From Caldicellulosiruptor acetigenus (GTDB lineage Bacteria; Bacillota; Thermoanaerobacteria; Caldicellulosiruptorales; Caldicellulosiruptoraceae), in contig NZ_CP113866.1 in NCBI RefSeq assembly GCF_026914305.1, forward strand, positions 602,183 to 666,182: a DNA stretch of 64,000 nucleotides. Direction: 5' to 3'. A program made the translations under genes and the position numbers. The notes under the pieces were generated by a model. That model was given only the letters and a program-made list of their open reading frames with translations. It made no database searches and was not told the DNA's origin. Positions 28,322 through 37,799 of the stretch are shown here, piece after piece; position 1 is the first letter of the stretch; each line of letters starts with the position of its first letter.

Positions 28322-29161
28322 ATGTACAAACTTATTGCAATTGACCTTGACATGACGCTTTTGGACAGAAACAAAAATATCTCTTTAAGGAACAAAAAAG
28401 CTATTGAGCTTGCAAAGGAAAAAGGTGTGAAGATTGTTCTGTGCTCAGGAAGAATCCTCAAAGGCGTGATGTATTTTGCAAAGATTTTGGGTCTTTGCGA
28501 CCAGGTGGTTGTTGCCTGCAACGGAGCAATAGTAAGAGACCTCAAGAAAGATAAAGATGTCTATTATGTTGGGCTTGAAAACCAAAAAAGTCTGGAAATT
28601 ACCAGAATTTGCGAAGAGAATGACATCTATTATCATTACTATTTTCAAGACACAATGATAGCAAGAAAGCTTGATTATTCATCTAAATTTTACTATGAAA
28701 AGAATAAGGAGCTTCCTGAAGAAGAGAGAATTAATATCATAATTGACAATTCTGAAAATACCCTTAAAGCTTGTGGTGATTTGATAACTAAATTTGTTAT
28801 TATTGACAAAGATGTAGAAAAGGTAGACCGTGTGAGAAAAATAATAGAAAGAGAGATTCCAGGTGTTGAGACCACAAAGTCAGACATCAACATTTTGGAA
28901 GTTATGAAAGAAGGTGTTAACAAAAAGAGAGCGCTTGAATTTGTTTGTTCTTATTTGGGGATAGCGCCAGAGGAAGTGATGGCAATAGGTGACAATGAAA
29001 ACGACCTACAGATGATAGAGTTTGCCGGGCTTGGTGTTGCAATGGAGAATGCCATTGAAGAGCTTAAAGAGATAGCAGATTATGTGACAAAGTCTCATGA
29101 AGATGACGGGGTGGCAAGAGCGATAGAAAAGTTTGTTCTGGGGGAAGCGGTAAATGTGTAA
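28322..29161 (+). CDS. Cof-type HAD-superfamily phosphatase
   Basis: The 279-residue HAD hydrolase starts YKLIAIDLDMTLLDRNKNIS, with nucleophile aspartates D8/D10 in DxDxT. It ends with motif IV, MAIGDNENDLQMIEFAGLGVAMENA. The large type IIB cap places it among the Cof/YkrA sugar-phosphate or flavin-phosphate phosphatases. The substrate cannot be named. A paralogue lies at 42,090. It overlaps the next gene by 8 bases. Confidence 0.92.
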   Translation: MYKLIAIDLDMTLLDRNKNISLRNKKAIELAKEKGVKIVLCSGRILKGVMYFAKILGLCDQVVVACNGAIVRDLKKDKDVYYVGLENQKSLEITRICEENDIYYHYYFQDTMIARKLDYSSKFYYEKNKELPEEERINIIIDNSENTLKACGDLITKFVIIDKDVEKVDRVRKIIEREIPGVETTKSDINILEVMKEGVNKKRALEFVCSYLGIAPEEVMAIGDNENDLQMIEFAGLGVAMENAIEELKEIADYVTKSHEDDGVARAIEKFVLGEAVNV

Positions 29162-30281
29162 AGTAGCAATTGTAAAGTGTGATACATATGAAGTGCAGGA
29201 TGTGAAAGAGGCAATTTTGAAGGGTATTAATCTAATAGGGTATGAAATTCCAAAAAAAGAATGCGTGCTTGTAAAACCTAATCTTCTTATGAAAAAAAGA
29301 CCTGAGGATGCTGTTACCACCCACCCTGCTGTTGTTCAGGGGACAGTGGAAATCATAAAAGAAAAGGCAAACAAGGTTATAATAGCCGACAGCCCAGGAG
29401 GTCCGTACACTAAAAAGAGGCTTGAGAGTATATACCATGCTGCAGGAATAAAAGTGCTTGAAAAGCTTGAAAATGTTTTTTTGAACTATGATACATCTTA
29501 CAAAGACCTTAATGTTGAAAGTGCAACTTTTAAGAAACTTTCATTGATATCCCCATACTTTGAAAGTCAGGGAATTATAAATCTTCCAAAGCTCAAAACT
29601 CATCAGATGGCAGTGTACACAGGTGCTGTGAAGAATCTATTTGGGCTTGTCCCTGGTGGGCAGAAAGCCGAGATGCATTTTAGGTTCCAGGATGTCAGAA
29701 GGTTTATGGAGATGTTGCTTGAAATTTTAAAGGTAGCAAAACCAATGCTAAACATTATGGATGGAATTGTTGCAATGGAGGGGGAAGGACCGTCGGCGGG
29801 AAGACCCAAAAAGCTTGGGATTTTGCTAATATCTGAAGATGCTCTTGCGTTAGATTATGTTGCCTGCAAAATTATTGGTCTTGATATAAAAGATGTTCCT
29901 CTTTTGGAGGTGGCAAAGGAGAAAGGGCTTTTAAATCCTGATAAGATTGAGATTGTTGGTGAGAGGATTGAAGATGTTGCTCCATCGAGTTTTGAACTTG
30001 TCTTAAGGCCAGAGATATCTTTTGTGAAAGGAAGGCTTCCTCATTTTTTGGCAAGTTTTTTGGATGGTTTTCTTTCACCAAAACCAGTTTTTGATAGAAA
30101 TATCTGTATAGGCTGTGCAGAGTGTTTCAATGCTTGTCCTGCTCAGGCTATTGAGATGAAGAGCAGAAAAGCTTATGTTGATTTGAAAAAGTGTATAAGG
30201 TGTTATTGCTGTCACGAACTTTGTCCTGCAAAGGCTATAAAAATCAAAAGGTCAGTTTTGTTCGAAAAGATACTAAAATGA
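29154..30281 (+). CDS. DUF362 protein with C-terminal 2x[4Fe-4S] ferredoxin domain
   Basis: The 375-residue protein has a DUF362 domain (about 1-300: CVLVKPNLLMKKRPEDAVTT, INLPKLKTHQMAVYTGAVKNLFG) fused to a two-cluster ferredoxin. Two cysteine sets are complete: CIGCAECFNACP and CIRCYCCHELCP. The protein is probably a redox protein of unknown partner. Its ATG lies inside the preceding HAD gene. A related DUF362 gene without this ferredoxin tail lies at 53,069. Confidence 0.88.
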   Translation: MCKVAIVKCDTYEVQDVKEAILKGINLIGYEIPKKECVLVKPNLLMKKRPEDAVTTHPAVVQGTVEIIKEKANKVIIADSPGGPYTKKRLESIYHAAGIKVLEKLENVFLNYDTSYKDLNVESATFKKLSLISPYFESQGIINLPKLKTHQMAVYTGAVKNLFGLVPGGQKAEMHFRFQDVRRFMEMLLEILKVAKPMLNIMDGIVAMEGEGPSAGRPKKLGILLISEDALALDYVACKIIGLDIKDVPLLEVAKEKGLLNPDKIEIVGERIEDVAPSSFELVLRPEISFVKGRLPHFLASFLDGFLSPKPVFDRNICIGCAECFNACPAQAIEMKSRKAYVDLKKCIRCYCCHELCPAKAIKIKRSVLFEKILK

Positions 30282-30297
30282 TGAAAGGAGGAAAGTC

Positions 30298-30330
30298 TTG
30301 TATTCTGCCAAGAATAATGCGGCAGGGTGA
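30298..30330 (+). other. Possible 10-codon leader frame before cheX
   Basis: A strong SD AAAGGAGG (30284-30291) stands 6 bases before TTG 30298, which opens a 10-codon frame ending TGA at 30328-30330. This SD is too far from the cheX ATG to serve it. CTGCC and GGCAG (30305-30309 and 30321-30325) can pair and would cover the weak cheX ribosome site. Translation of the leader might open it. Speculative. Confidence 0.25.
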
Positions 30331-30338
30331 CAAGACAA

Positions 30339-30821
30339 ATGGCAATGACAAGTGTAAATGTTGAGTACATCAATCCATTTATCCAGGCAAGCCAGCAGGT
30401 ATTAAAACAGGTTGCAAACATTGATTTTAAGCTTGGGAAAGTATACATTAAAGATCCCACATATAAGGTTGACCAGGTTGTTGTTATAATTGGCATGACG
30501 GGCAATATAAAGGGTCAGGTCAACTTTTGCATGTCAATTGAGACGGCAAAAAACATTGCGTCAATGATGATGGGAGGTTTTCCTGTATCAGACTTTGATG
30601 AGCTTGCAAAAAGTGCGATTGGAGAGATGGCAAACATGATTATGGGAAATACATCAACACTGTTTTCACAAAAAGGCCTAAAGGTTGAGATAACACCCCC
30701 TTCAATTTTGATTGGCGAGAACATGACCCTCAGTACATCAAAGATGATCAACATATGTGTGCCGCTTTTACTTGACAACGGTGATAAAATTGATATGGAT
30801 GTTGCGTTCATGGAAAACTAA
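30339..30821 (+). CDS. cheX: CheX-type CheY-P phosphatase
   Basis: The protein is about 160 residues with a CheX fold: VNVEYINPFIQASQQVLKQVANIDF at the start, then the active-site helix DELAKSAIGEMANMIMGNTSTLFSQKG, which holds the E and N residues used for CheY-P hydrolysis. It lies outside the main chemotaxis operon, beside metabolic genes. ATG 30339 is chosen with agggtg 9 bases upstream; GTG 30327 is an alternative. A stop in frame just upstream prevents a longer form. Confidence 0.88.
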   Translation: MAMTSVNVEYINPFIQASQQVLKQVANIDFKLGKVYIKDPTYKVDQVVVIIGMTGNIKGQVNFCMSIETAKNIASMMMGGFPVSDFDELAKSAIGEMANMIMGNTSTLFSQKGLKVEITPPSILIGENMTLSTSKMINICVPLLLDNGDKIDMDVAFMEN

Positions 30822-30851
30822 ACAGCGAAAGGGGGATTTGTTCCTCACAGC

Positions 30852-31316
30852 ATGCCAATAAACATAGTACTTCATGAACCTGAAATTCCATACAACACAG
30901 GAAACATTGCAAGAACGTGCGCTTGCACAGGAAGCAAGCTCCATCTTATAGAACCTCTGGGTTTTTCATTAGAAGACAAGTACTTAAAAAGAGCAGGTCT
31001 TGACTACTGGCAGTATTTAGACGTAAAAATATACAAAGATTTAAACGACTTTTTTGAAAAGAACAGAGGAGCAAACATTTTCTATTTTTCTACCAAAGGA
31101 AAACAATATTATACCCAGGCACCTTATGAAGACAATTGCTATCTTATGTTCGGAAAAGAAACAGCCGGTCTTCCCCAGTGGTTGATTGAGCAGAACATAC
31201 ACAGAACTTACAGAATACCTATGATAAGTGATGTGAGGTCTTTAAATCTTTCAAATTCGGTTGCCATTGTTCTTTATGAGGCATTAAGACAGCTTGGTTT
31301 TCCAAACTTGGTGTAG
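30852..31316 (+). CDS. trmL: tRNA (cytidine/uridine-34 2'-O)-methyltransferase TrmL
   Basis: SPOUT methyltransferase of 154 residues that modifies the wobble base of tRNA-Leu. It shows INIVLHEPEIPYNTGNIARTC at the start, LMFGKETAGLP in the middle and the knot motif IPMISDVRSLNLSNSVAIVLYEALRQ at the end. Length and motifs match TrmL (YibK/CspR) closely. Confidence 0.93.
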   Translation: MPINIVLHEPEIPYNTGNIARTCACTGSKLHLIEPLGFSLEDKYLKRAGLDYWQYLDVKIYKDLNDFFEKNRGANIFYFSTKGKQYYTQAPYEDNCYLMFGKETAGLPQWLIEQNIHRTYRIPMISDVRSLNLSNSVAIVLYEALRQLGFPNLV

Positions 31317-31344
31317 TATTGGGAAATAAAAGGGGGATTTTTGA

Positions 31345-32187
31345 ATGGGTGTCACGATAGTTACAGACTCAACCTGCGATTTGAGTCCTCAGATGCTCAA
31401 GAAGTTTGGCATCAAAATGGTGCCGCTGAACGTGTATTTTGGAGAAGAGGTATACAAGGACTGGGTTGAGCTTGACCCTGTAACTTTTTATCAAAAGCTT
31501 ACTCAAGCTACAGAGCTTCCTCGAACTTCTCAGCCAAGCCCTGAAGAGTTTGCAAATGTCTTCAAACAAGAGCTTGAGAATGGTAACGAGGTTGTATCAA
31601 TTCATCTTTCATCAAAGCTGTCAGGAACTTTTAACTCGGCATGTCTTGCAAGGGATATGCTTGACAGCAGCAAGATTTTTGTTGTTGATGGGAAAACAGC
31701 GTCAATTGGAACTGGAATTTTGGCAATTTTGGCAAAAAGATTAGCAGATGAAGGCAAAAGCGCAAAAGAGATAGCAGAAAGAATTACAAAAAAGACAGAT
31801 ACCATAAGGCATCTTTTTGCTGTTGAGACTTTGGAATATCTCAAAAAAGGTGGCAGAATTTCACCTGCAAAAGCTACCATAGGAAATATTCTGAATATAA
31901 AGCCGATACTTCATCTTGTTGATGGAGTTGTTGAGCCTTTTGATAAGGTAAGAGGTATGAAAAGAGCACTGCCGCGGATAATAGAAGAGGTTAAGAAAAA
32001 AGGACTTGACCTTAAAAATCAGCTTTGCGGACTTTCGTATGCAGGGTCTCTTGATGAAGCAAGCGAGTATGCAAATATGGTCAAGCAAGAGCTTTCACCA
32101 GGCGAGCTTATTGTCACTCAGATTGGAAGTGTGATTGGCACATATGTGGGACCTGGCACGGTTGCATTTATATTCTTTGAGGAATAA
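31345..32187 (+). CDS. DegV family fatty-acid-binding protein
   Basis: The 280-residue protein starts TIVTDSTCDLSPQMLKKFGI and contains RTSQPSPEEFANVF and SGTFNSACLARDM, the two DegV lipid-binding signature regions. DegV/FakB proteins carry fatty acids to the FakA kinase for phospholipid synthesis in Firmicutes. fakA is not in the window, so the specific role is open. Confidence 0.92.
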   Translation: MGVTIVTDSTCDLSPQMLKKFGIKMVPLNVYFGEEVYKDWVELDPVTFYQKLTQATELPRTSQPSPEEFANVFKQELENGNEVVSIHLSSKLSGTFNSACLARDMLDSSKIFVVDGKTASIGTGILAILAKRLADEGKSAKEIAERITKKTDTIRHLFAVETLEYLKKGGRISPAKATIGNILNIKPILHLVDGVVEPFDKVRGMKRALPRIIEEVKKKGLDLKNQLCGLSYAGSLDEASEYANMVKQELSPGELIVTQIGSVIGTYVGPGTVAFIFFEE

Positions 32188-32213
32188 TAAAATTTGAGGG
32201 TTTAAACTCTTTC

Positions 32214-32235
32214 AGCTACAGGGTAGCCTGTAGCT
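32214..32235 (+). terminator. Hairpin after degV
   Basis: Perfect 9-base-pair stem, 32214-32222 with 32227-32235, and a 4-base loop. The following tattgtattttta is only partly U-rich, so termination may be incomplete. Confidence 0.6.
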
Positions 32236-32272
32236 TATTGTATTTTTAAAGAGACGAGGTGAGAATACAAAA

Positions 32273-34114
32273 GTGTGTGTAAAAGATAAGGTGTTCAAAC
32301 TGCTTTATGGTGTTGAAAAACCGGGAAGATATATCGGCAACGAGATAAATATGGTAAAAAAAGACCCTGCAAAGGTAGATGTTAGATTTGCATTTTGTTT
32401 TCCAGACGTTTATGAAATTGGCATGTCTAACCTGGGACTGAAAATTCTGTATCATCTTTTGAACGAAAGAGAAGATGTGTACTGCGAAAGAGCTTTTATG
32501 CCATGGGTTGATATGCAGCAGCAAATGAAAAAAGAGGGAATAAAACTTTTTTCACTCGAGACTTTTACCGAGCTTGACAAGTTTGACATAATAGGTTTTT
32601 CTCTTTCATATGAGATGAGCTATACAAATCTTCTCAAAATGCTTGAGCTTTGTGGACTTCCTCTTGAAAGTAAAAAGAGAGAAAAAGGTATGCCTATTAT
32701 AATTGCAGGTGGTCCATGCACTTATAATCCTGAACCTCTCTGGGAGTTTGTGGATGTGTTTGTGATTGGTGAAGGCGAAGAGGTTATTTTGGAATTTATA
32801 GACCTTTATAAAAAATATAAGTTTTCCAGTATGACAAAAGATGAGTTTTTATTTGAATGTGCATCTATTCAAGGGTGTTATGTTCCTTCTCTTTACAATG
32901 TTAAATACAATCAAGATGGCACTATAAAATCTATAGTACCTGTATCAGAAAGTGTACCAGCAAAAGTAAAAAAGAGAATTGTAAAAAATCTGGATACAAG
33001 TTATTTTCCAACAAGAATGATAACTCCTCTTATAGAAGTTGTACATGACAGAATAACCTTGGAGATTTTCAGGGGATGCGCAAGAGGGTGCAGGTTTTGC
33101 CAGGCAGGTGTGATATACAGACCTGTCAGGTTCAGAAGTAGCAAAAAGGTTTTGCAGTATGCAAAAGAGCTTGTTGAAAATTGTGGTTGCAATGAGATAT
33201 CGCTTGTGTCCCTTAGCACAAGCGATTATCCGAATATAGATGAGCTTGCAAGGGAAATTTTGAAGTTTGCAGAGAACAAAAAAGTAAACATTTCTCTTCC
33301 ATCGTTGAGACTTGACTCAACATCTTTAGACCTTTTAAAGGAGGTTGAAAAGGTAAGAAAACCTACACTGACGTTTGCGCCCGAGGCAGGAACGCAGAGG
33401 CTCAGAGATGTTATAAACAAGAATATAAAAGAAGAGGATATATACTCTACAGTCAAGCTTGCGTTTGAAAGAGGGTTTCAGAATATAAAACTCTATTTCA
33501 TGCTTGGTCTTCCTCTTGAAGAAGATGAGGATGTTCTGGGGATATATACAATAGCAAAGAATATAAGAGAAATTTACAAAGAGCTTGGACTTAAAAAGAG
33601 GGTCAGAATACCAGTATCAACTTCATTTTTTGTGCCAAAACCACACACGCCGTTTCAGTGGGAGGCACAGGATAGCATTGAAAACATGCAAAGAAAGATG
33701 AAACTTTTAAAGGAGAATCTCAAAAAGGTAAAGGATGTTGAGTATAGCTGGCATGACTTTTATCTTAGCAAACTTGAAGCGGTACTTTCGCGAGGTGACA
33801 GAAGACTTTCAAAGGTAATTAAAAGAGCTGTTGAGCTTGGCTGTCAATTTGACGACTGGAGCGAGTTTTTTGACTTTTCGAAATGGGAAAGAGCATTCCA
33901 GCAAGAAAACATCGATTGGAGGTTTTACTCTGACCGAAAAAGAAGTTTTGACGAGATTTTGCCATGGGACATTATTGACACAGGCGTGACCAAGGAGTTT
34001 TTGAAAAAAGAATGTCTTTTGGCATATGAAGCAAAAACCACAAGTTCGTGTTTTGAAAGATGCACAGGTTGCGGTGTAGCTTCTTTTCGAGGGGGAATTT
34101 GTGTTGGCAAATAG
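32273..34114 (+). CDS. B12-binding radical SAM protein (TIGR03960-like)
   Basis: The 613-residue protein has an N-terminal B12-binding-like region, then a radical SAM core with the cluster motif CARGCRFC (FRGCARGCRFCQAGVIYRPVR). Conserved GLPLEEDEDVLGI and APEAGTQRLRDVINK segments follow. Late cysteines (CFERCTGCG) may bind another cluster. The family occurs next to DUF2344 and RNase G, as here, suggesting an RNA or translation-linked modification; the reaction is unknown. Starts at GTG 32273 behind gaggtgag. Confidence 0.88.
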   Translation: MCVKDKVFKLLYGVEKPGRYIGNEINMVKKDPAKVDVRFAFCFPDVYEIGMSNLGLKILYHLLNEREDVYCERAFMPWVDMQQQMKKEGIKLFSLETFTELDKFDIIGFSLSYEMSYTNLLKMLELCGLPLESKKREKGMPIIIAGGPCTYNPEPLWEFVDVFVIGEGEEVILEFIDLYKKYKFSSMTKDEFLFECASIQGCYVPSLYNVKYNQDGTIKSIVPVSESVPAKVKKRIVKNLDTSYFPTRMITPLIEVVHDRITLEIFRGCARGCRFCQAGVIYRPVRFRSSKKVLQYAKELVENCGCNEISLVSLSTSDYPNIDELAREILKFAENKKVNISLPSLRLDSTSLDLLKEVEKVRKPTLTFAPEAGTQRLRDVINKNIKEEDIYSTVKLAFERGFQNIKLYFMLGLPLEEDEDVLGIYTIAKNIREIYKELGLKKRVRIPVSTSFFVPKPHTPFQWEAQDSIENMQRKMKLLKENLKKVKDVEYSWHDFYLSKLEAVLSRGDRRLSKVIKRAVELGCQFDDWSEFFDFSKWERAFQQENIDWRFYSDRKRSFDEILPWDIIDTGVTKEFLKKECLLAYEAKTTSSCFERCTGCGVASFRGGICVGK

Positions 34115-34736
34115 GTACAGGTTTTACTTTTCGCGTGATTTGCCTGCAGCGTTTATATCCCATCTTGACATGACAAGGTTATTTGAAAGGTTATTCAGGA
34201 GGCTGGATGTAAAGCTCAAGTTCACCCAGGGGTTCAACCCACATCCCAAGATAGTTTTTATTCTTCCAATGCCAGTTGGACTTTGTTCGAAAGAAGAGAT
34301 ATTTGAAGTTGAATGCGAGCAGGAACTTGAAAGCAGTATCATTGAGAATCTCAATAAAATCTTGCCAGAAGGATTAAAAATGTTGAAAGTTGAGCTGGCT
34401 ACTGATAAAATACAAGTAAGTGATATGTATTATCAATGTTTTGTTGAAGCTGAGGAAGAATTTTGCAAGTACTTTGATGAGTTTATGAAAAAAAGTCCTG
34501 CTATAAAGAAAGAGAAGGAAGGCAAGGTAACAGTCAAGAAAATTTATGATTTTCTTTTGAGCTATGAATGTGAAAAAGTGGATGGGAATATAAAAATAAG
34601 TTTTCATATAAATGTTGTGAATGGAAGTTATATAAAACCAGAAGATATATTAAGAGAATTTTGTCAGGAGTATAATATTGAATGTAGGATTGTGAGGGTT
34701 GAAAGGGTAAAAGTTAACTATAAAAGGGTGATATAA
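34101..34736 (+). CDS. DUF2344/TIGR03936 protein
   Basis: The 211-residue protein starts RYRFYFSRDLPAAFISHLDMTRLFERLFRRLDVKLKFTQGFNPHP, a strong match to the DUF2344 family. The family is often fused to or beside the radical SAM protein encoded just upstream. The two frames overlap by 14 bases, so they are probably co-translated and may act together. It ends one base into the rng start. Confidence 0.88.
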   Translation: MLANRYRFYFSRDLPAAFISHLDMTRLFERLFRRLDVKLKFTQGFNPHPKIVFILPMPVGLCSKEEIFEVECEQELESSIIENLNKILPEGLKMLKVELATDKIQVSDMYYQCFVEAEEEFCKYFDEFMKKSPAIKKEKEGKVTVKKIYDFLLSYECEKVDGNIKISFHINVVNGSYIKPEDILREFCQEYNIECRIVRVERVKVNYKRVI

Positions 34737-36451
34737 TGCAAAGTGAGATTATAGTGGATGTAAGTTTTAACCAAACCCGGGTTGCTGTTTTGGAAGACAA
34801 AGAACTTGTCGAGATTTACATCGAAAGGGAAGACAGCCAAAGTATAGTAGGAAATATCTACAAAGGGGTTGTTGAAAACATCCTGCCTGGTATGGATGCA
34901 GCTTTTGTCAATATTGGTCAGGAGAAAAACGCTTTTTTGTACCTTGGAGACGTGAACAGGCTTGAGTTTGGTGATACCGACGAGTATTATGAGATAAAAA
35001 CAAATCCGCTTGCCCTAAGGTGTGGCCAGGAAATAGTTGTGCAGGTAATAAAGGAAGGGTATGACCAGAAAGGCCCACGGGTTACCACAAATATAACGTT
35101 GCCGGGAAGGTACTTGGTTCTCTTGCCGAGCACAGAATATGTTGGCGTATCAAAGAGGATTGAGAGTGAAGAAGAAAGACAGAGACTCAAAGAGATAGCA
35201 TGCAGGCTAAAACCAGAGGGAATGGGACTTATTGTCAGGACTGCAGCAGAAGGCAAGAGCGAGGAGATTTTGAAAAGTGAGCTTGAGTTTTTAAAAAATA
35301 TGTGGGGGAGAATAAAACAGAAAAGCTGCCAGAGCGCACCAGTACTTCTTTACAAGGACTATGACCTTGTGTTCAAAGCTGTCAGAGACATGTTCACCAA
35401 CCAGGTTGACAGGTTTGTAATAAATGATAGGAAAAAATATAACAAAATAATGGAATTTTTATCATCTTATGCTCCAAGCCTCAAGAGTAAAGTTGAGTAT
35501 TTTAACCTTGCAACAAATATATTCGAATATTTTCAGATAGAGCAAAAGCTTGCAAAGGCTCTTTCTAAAAGAGTGTGGCTAAAAAGCGGTGGGTATATAG
35601 TAATAGACGAGACAGAGGCTTTAACTGTCATTGATGTTAACACAGGAAAATATGTTGGCAAGACAGATGTTGCAGAGACAATTTTAAAGACAAACCTTGA
35701 AGCTGCACATGAGATTGCAAGGCAGCTAAGACTCAGAGACATTGGTGGAATAATTATAATCGACTTTATCGACATGAAAAATCCAGAGCATCAGAAAATA
35801 GTTTTAGATGCTTTGAAAGAGGCTCTCAAGAGAGACAAGACAAAAACAGTGGTTGTTGACATAACGCCTCTTGGGCTTGTTGAGATGACAAGGAAAAAGA
35901 TAAGACAAAGACTTTCGTGTGTGATGCAGTCAAGCTGTCCTTACTGTGAGGGCACAGGCAAGATTTTATCTCCAGAAAGTGTTGCGTTTAAGGTGCTGAA
36001 AGAAATTGAGTGGTATTGCAAAAACAAGGTAGAAGACAAGTTCTTTGTTGAGATACACACAAAAGTATGTGAGATTTTGAGAAAGGGTGAAATTGACAGG
36101 ATAAAAGAGCTTGAGCAGAAGTACAAAAAGAAAATCTATGTAAAAGCATCTTCAAATATTCACATAAATAAGTTTACCATATGCCCTGTCAAGGATGAGG
36201 ACCATTACATGGCGCTGTGTGGTTGGCTTTGTGAAGGGGACGAGGTTTTGGCGTTTGTTGAGGAGGAAGACAGGTTCAATCCAAAAAATGCGGTTGGGTA
36301 TGTGAACCAGAACAAGATAGAGCTTGATGATGCATCTGACCTTGTTGGCAAGTACATCTATGCAAAGGTTGAAAAGGTGTATGGAACACTTTCAAAAGGA
36401 AAGATTTTGGATGTGTATGAGGTTGATAAAGAGGATGTGAAAGAGTGTTAA
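34736..36451 (+). CDS. rng: Ribonuclease G (Rne/Rng family)
   Basis: Endoribonuclease of 571 residues. An N-terminal S1-type domain (SIVGNIYKGVVENILPGMDAAFVNIG) is followed by the catalytic region (VIDVNTGKYVGK, GIIIIDFIDMKNPEHQKIV) and a zinc-link CPYCEGTG. The long acidic scaffold tail of RNase E is absent. It matures 5S/16S rRNA and decays mRNA. The gene follows DUF2344 directly. The common rplU-rpmA neighbours are not present here. Confidence 0.95.
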   Translation: MQSEIIVDVSFNQTRVAVLEDKELVEIYIEREDSQSIVGNIYKGVVENILPGMDAAFVNIGQEKNAFLYLGDVNRLEFGDTDEYYEIKTNPLALRCGQEIVVQVIKEGYDQKGPRVTTNITLPGRYLVLLPSTEYVGVSKRIESEEERQRLKEIACRLKPEGMGLIVRTAAEGKSEEILKSELEFLKNMWGRIKQKSCQSAPVLLYKDYDLVFKAVRDMFTNQVDRFVINDRKKYNKIMEFLSSYAPSLKSKVEYFNLATNIFEYFQIEQKLAKALSKRVWLKSGGYIVIDETEALTVIDVNTGKYVGKTDVAETILKTNLEAAHEIARQLRLRDIGGIIIIDFIDMKNPEHQKIVLDALKEALKRDKTKTVVVDITPLGLVEMTRKKIRQRLSCVMQSSCPYCEGTGKILSPESVAFKVLKEIEWYCKNKVEDKFFVEIHTKVCEILRKGEIDRIKELEQKYKKKIYVKASSNIHINKFTICPVKDEDHYMALCGWLCEGDEVLAFVEEEDRFNPKNAVGYVNQNKIELDDASDLVGKYIYAKVEKVYGTLSKGKILDVYEVDKEDVKEC

Positions 36452-36456
36452 TTTGG

Positions 36457-36486
36457 TTGAAAAAAATATGTTTTTTTTGATAAAAT
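36457..36486 (+). promoter_or_regulatory. Probable promoter of efp
   Basis: TTGAAA (36457-36462), 18-base spacer, TAAAAT (36481-36486). It lies 34 bases before the efp ATG in the 68-base gap after rng. Matches sigma-A boxes 5 of 6 at each site. Confidence 0.5.
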
Positions 36487-36519
36487 AGAAGAGCAAAATT
36501 TTAAATCGGAGGGAAGCTG

Positions 36520-37077
36520 ATGGTTGAGGCAGGCGATTTTCGAAGAGGATTAACAATAGAGTATGATGGTCAGATATTTCAGGTAATTGAATTTTTGCAC
36601 GTAAAACCTGGCAAGGGCGCAGCTTTTGTTAGAACAAAACTTAAAAATATAAAGACAGGTGCTGTGATTGAAAAGACGTTTAGACCGGATGAGAGAATGC
36701 CTCTTGCTCACATTGAAAGAAGAGAGATGCAGTATCTTTACAACGACGGCGAGCTTTACTATTTCATGGACACACAGACATACGAGCAAATTGCGCTAAA
36801 TCAAGAGATGGTTGGCGATGCTCTAAAGTTTGTGAAAGAGAACATGACAGTGACTGTACTTTCGCACAATGGTAGCGTGTTCGGTGTCGAGCCGCCAAGA
36901 TTTGTTGAACTTGAGGTAATTGACACAGAACCAGGCTTTAAAGGTGATACTCAGACAGGTGCAACCAAACCCGCAAAGGTTGAAACAGGCGCTGTAATTC
37001 AAGTGCCTCTTTTCATCAATATTGGTGACAAGATAAAGATTGACACATCAACAGAAGAGTATCTGTCGCGAGTGTAA
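36520..37077 (+). CDS. efp: Elongation factor P
   Basis: Standard 185-residue EF-P, which relieves ribosome stalling at polyproline. The loop lysine is K32 in [10 protein letters not shown], the site of post-translational modification in other bacteria. Domains I, II and III are complete, ending [13 protein letters not shown]. No epmA/epmB genes are visible, so the lysine modification type is unknown. Confidence 0.97.
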   Translation: MVEAGDFRRGLTIEYDGQIFQVIEFLHVKPGKGAAFVRTKLKNIKTGAVIEKTFRPDERMPLAHIERREMQYLYNDGELYYFMDTQTYEQIALNQEMVGDALKFVKENMTVTVLSHNGSVFGVEPPRFVELEVIDTEPGFKGDTQTGATKPAKVETGAVIQVPLFINIGDKIKIDTSTEEYLSRV

Positions 37078-37181
37078 TTGATTTGACATTTTTTCAATTA
37101 TATGCTTTGTGTATAAACTATTTTTTATGGGTAAATATTATGTATAGACAAGGTTATTCTGTTTTTTAGGAGGATACTTTA

Positions 37182-37652
37182 ATGGAAAATTTGTATGAAA
37201 AGGTTGCATATTTGAGAGGGCTTGCAGAGGGTCTGGGCATAAATGAGGATTCAAAAGAAGGCAGGCTGCTTCTGAGCATCATTGATGTGCTTGACGAGTT
37301 TGCAGATGCGATAAACGAACTTGATGTCAAGCAAGCAGAGCTTGAAGATGTTGTTGACTCAATTGATGAGGATTTGGAAAAGTTAGAAGATGAAGTGTAT
37401 GAAAACTATGATGAGGACTATGATGACTACTATGATGAGGAAGATGACGAGGACTTGGTGGAAGTGACCTGTCCAAACTGTAAAGTGACGTTTTATTTAG
37501 AAGAAGACGAGTACTTAAACGAGGACGAGATTGAATGCCCGAACTGCAACGAAGTGATATATCTTGACGAACTTGAAGAAGAGTTTGACGATGAAGAGTA
37601 CGATGAGGAATATGAAGATGAAGAGGACGATGAGAACAAAAAAGATAAATAG
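37182..37652 (+). CDS. Acidic zinc-ribbon protein (CD1247-N-like)
   Basis: The 156-residue protein has an N-terminal helical part (MENLYEKVAYLRGLAEGLGI), an extremely acidic middle (D/E/Y-rich, about residues 60-90) and a two-CxxC zinc ribbon (TCPNC and ECPNC), then another acidic tail. The N-terminus resembles short clostridial proteins annotated with a CD1247 N-terminal domain; no function is known to me. SD aggagg precedes ATG 37182. It has its own terminator. Confidence 0.75.
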   Translation: MENLYEKVAYLRGLAEGLGINEDSKEGRLLLSIIDVLDEFADAINELDVKQAELEDVVDSIDEDLEKLEDEVYENYDEDYDDYYDEEDDEDLVEVTCPNCKVTFYLEEDEYLNEDEIECPNCNEVIYLDELEEEFDDEEYDEEYEDEEDDENKKDK

Positions 37653-37675
37653 AGATTCTGCAAAAGAAGGTTTTG

Positions 37676-37699
37676 GCCGGTGCTTCTTGCCGGCTTTTT
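37676..37699 (+). terminator. Short intrinsic terminator
   Basis: GCCGG (37676-37680) pairs with CCGGC (37690-37694), 9-base loop, then TTTTTG. The stem is short but GC-rich. Confidence 0.65.
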
Positions 37700-37799
37700 G
37701 TTTATATTACAAGTTTTTGCCATGAGAAGTTGTTTTAAATAGACAAAAATATTCTATTTTTATGTGTTCAAAATGTATAATAATAAGATTGTCAAATTA

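Noticed and set aside
37083..37117. TTGACA and TATAAA upstream of the acidic zinc-ribbon gene as a promoter
   Set aside because: The spacer is 23 bases, too long; a promoter is likely nearby but I cannot place it.
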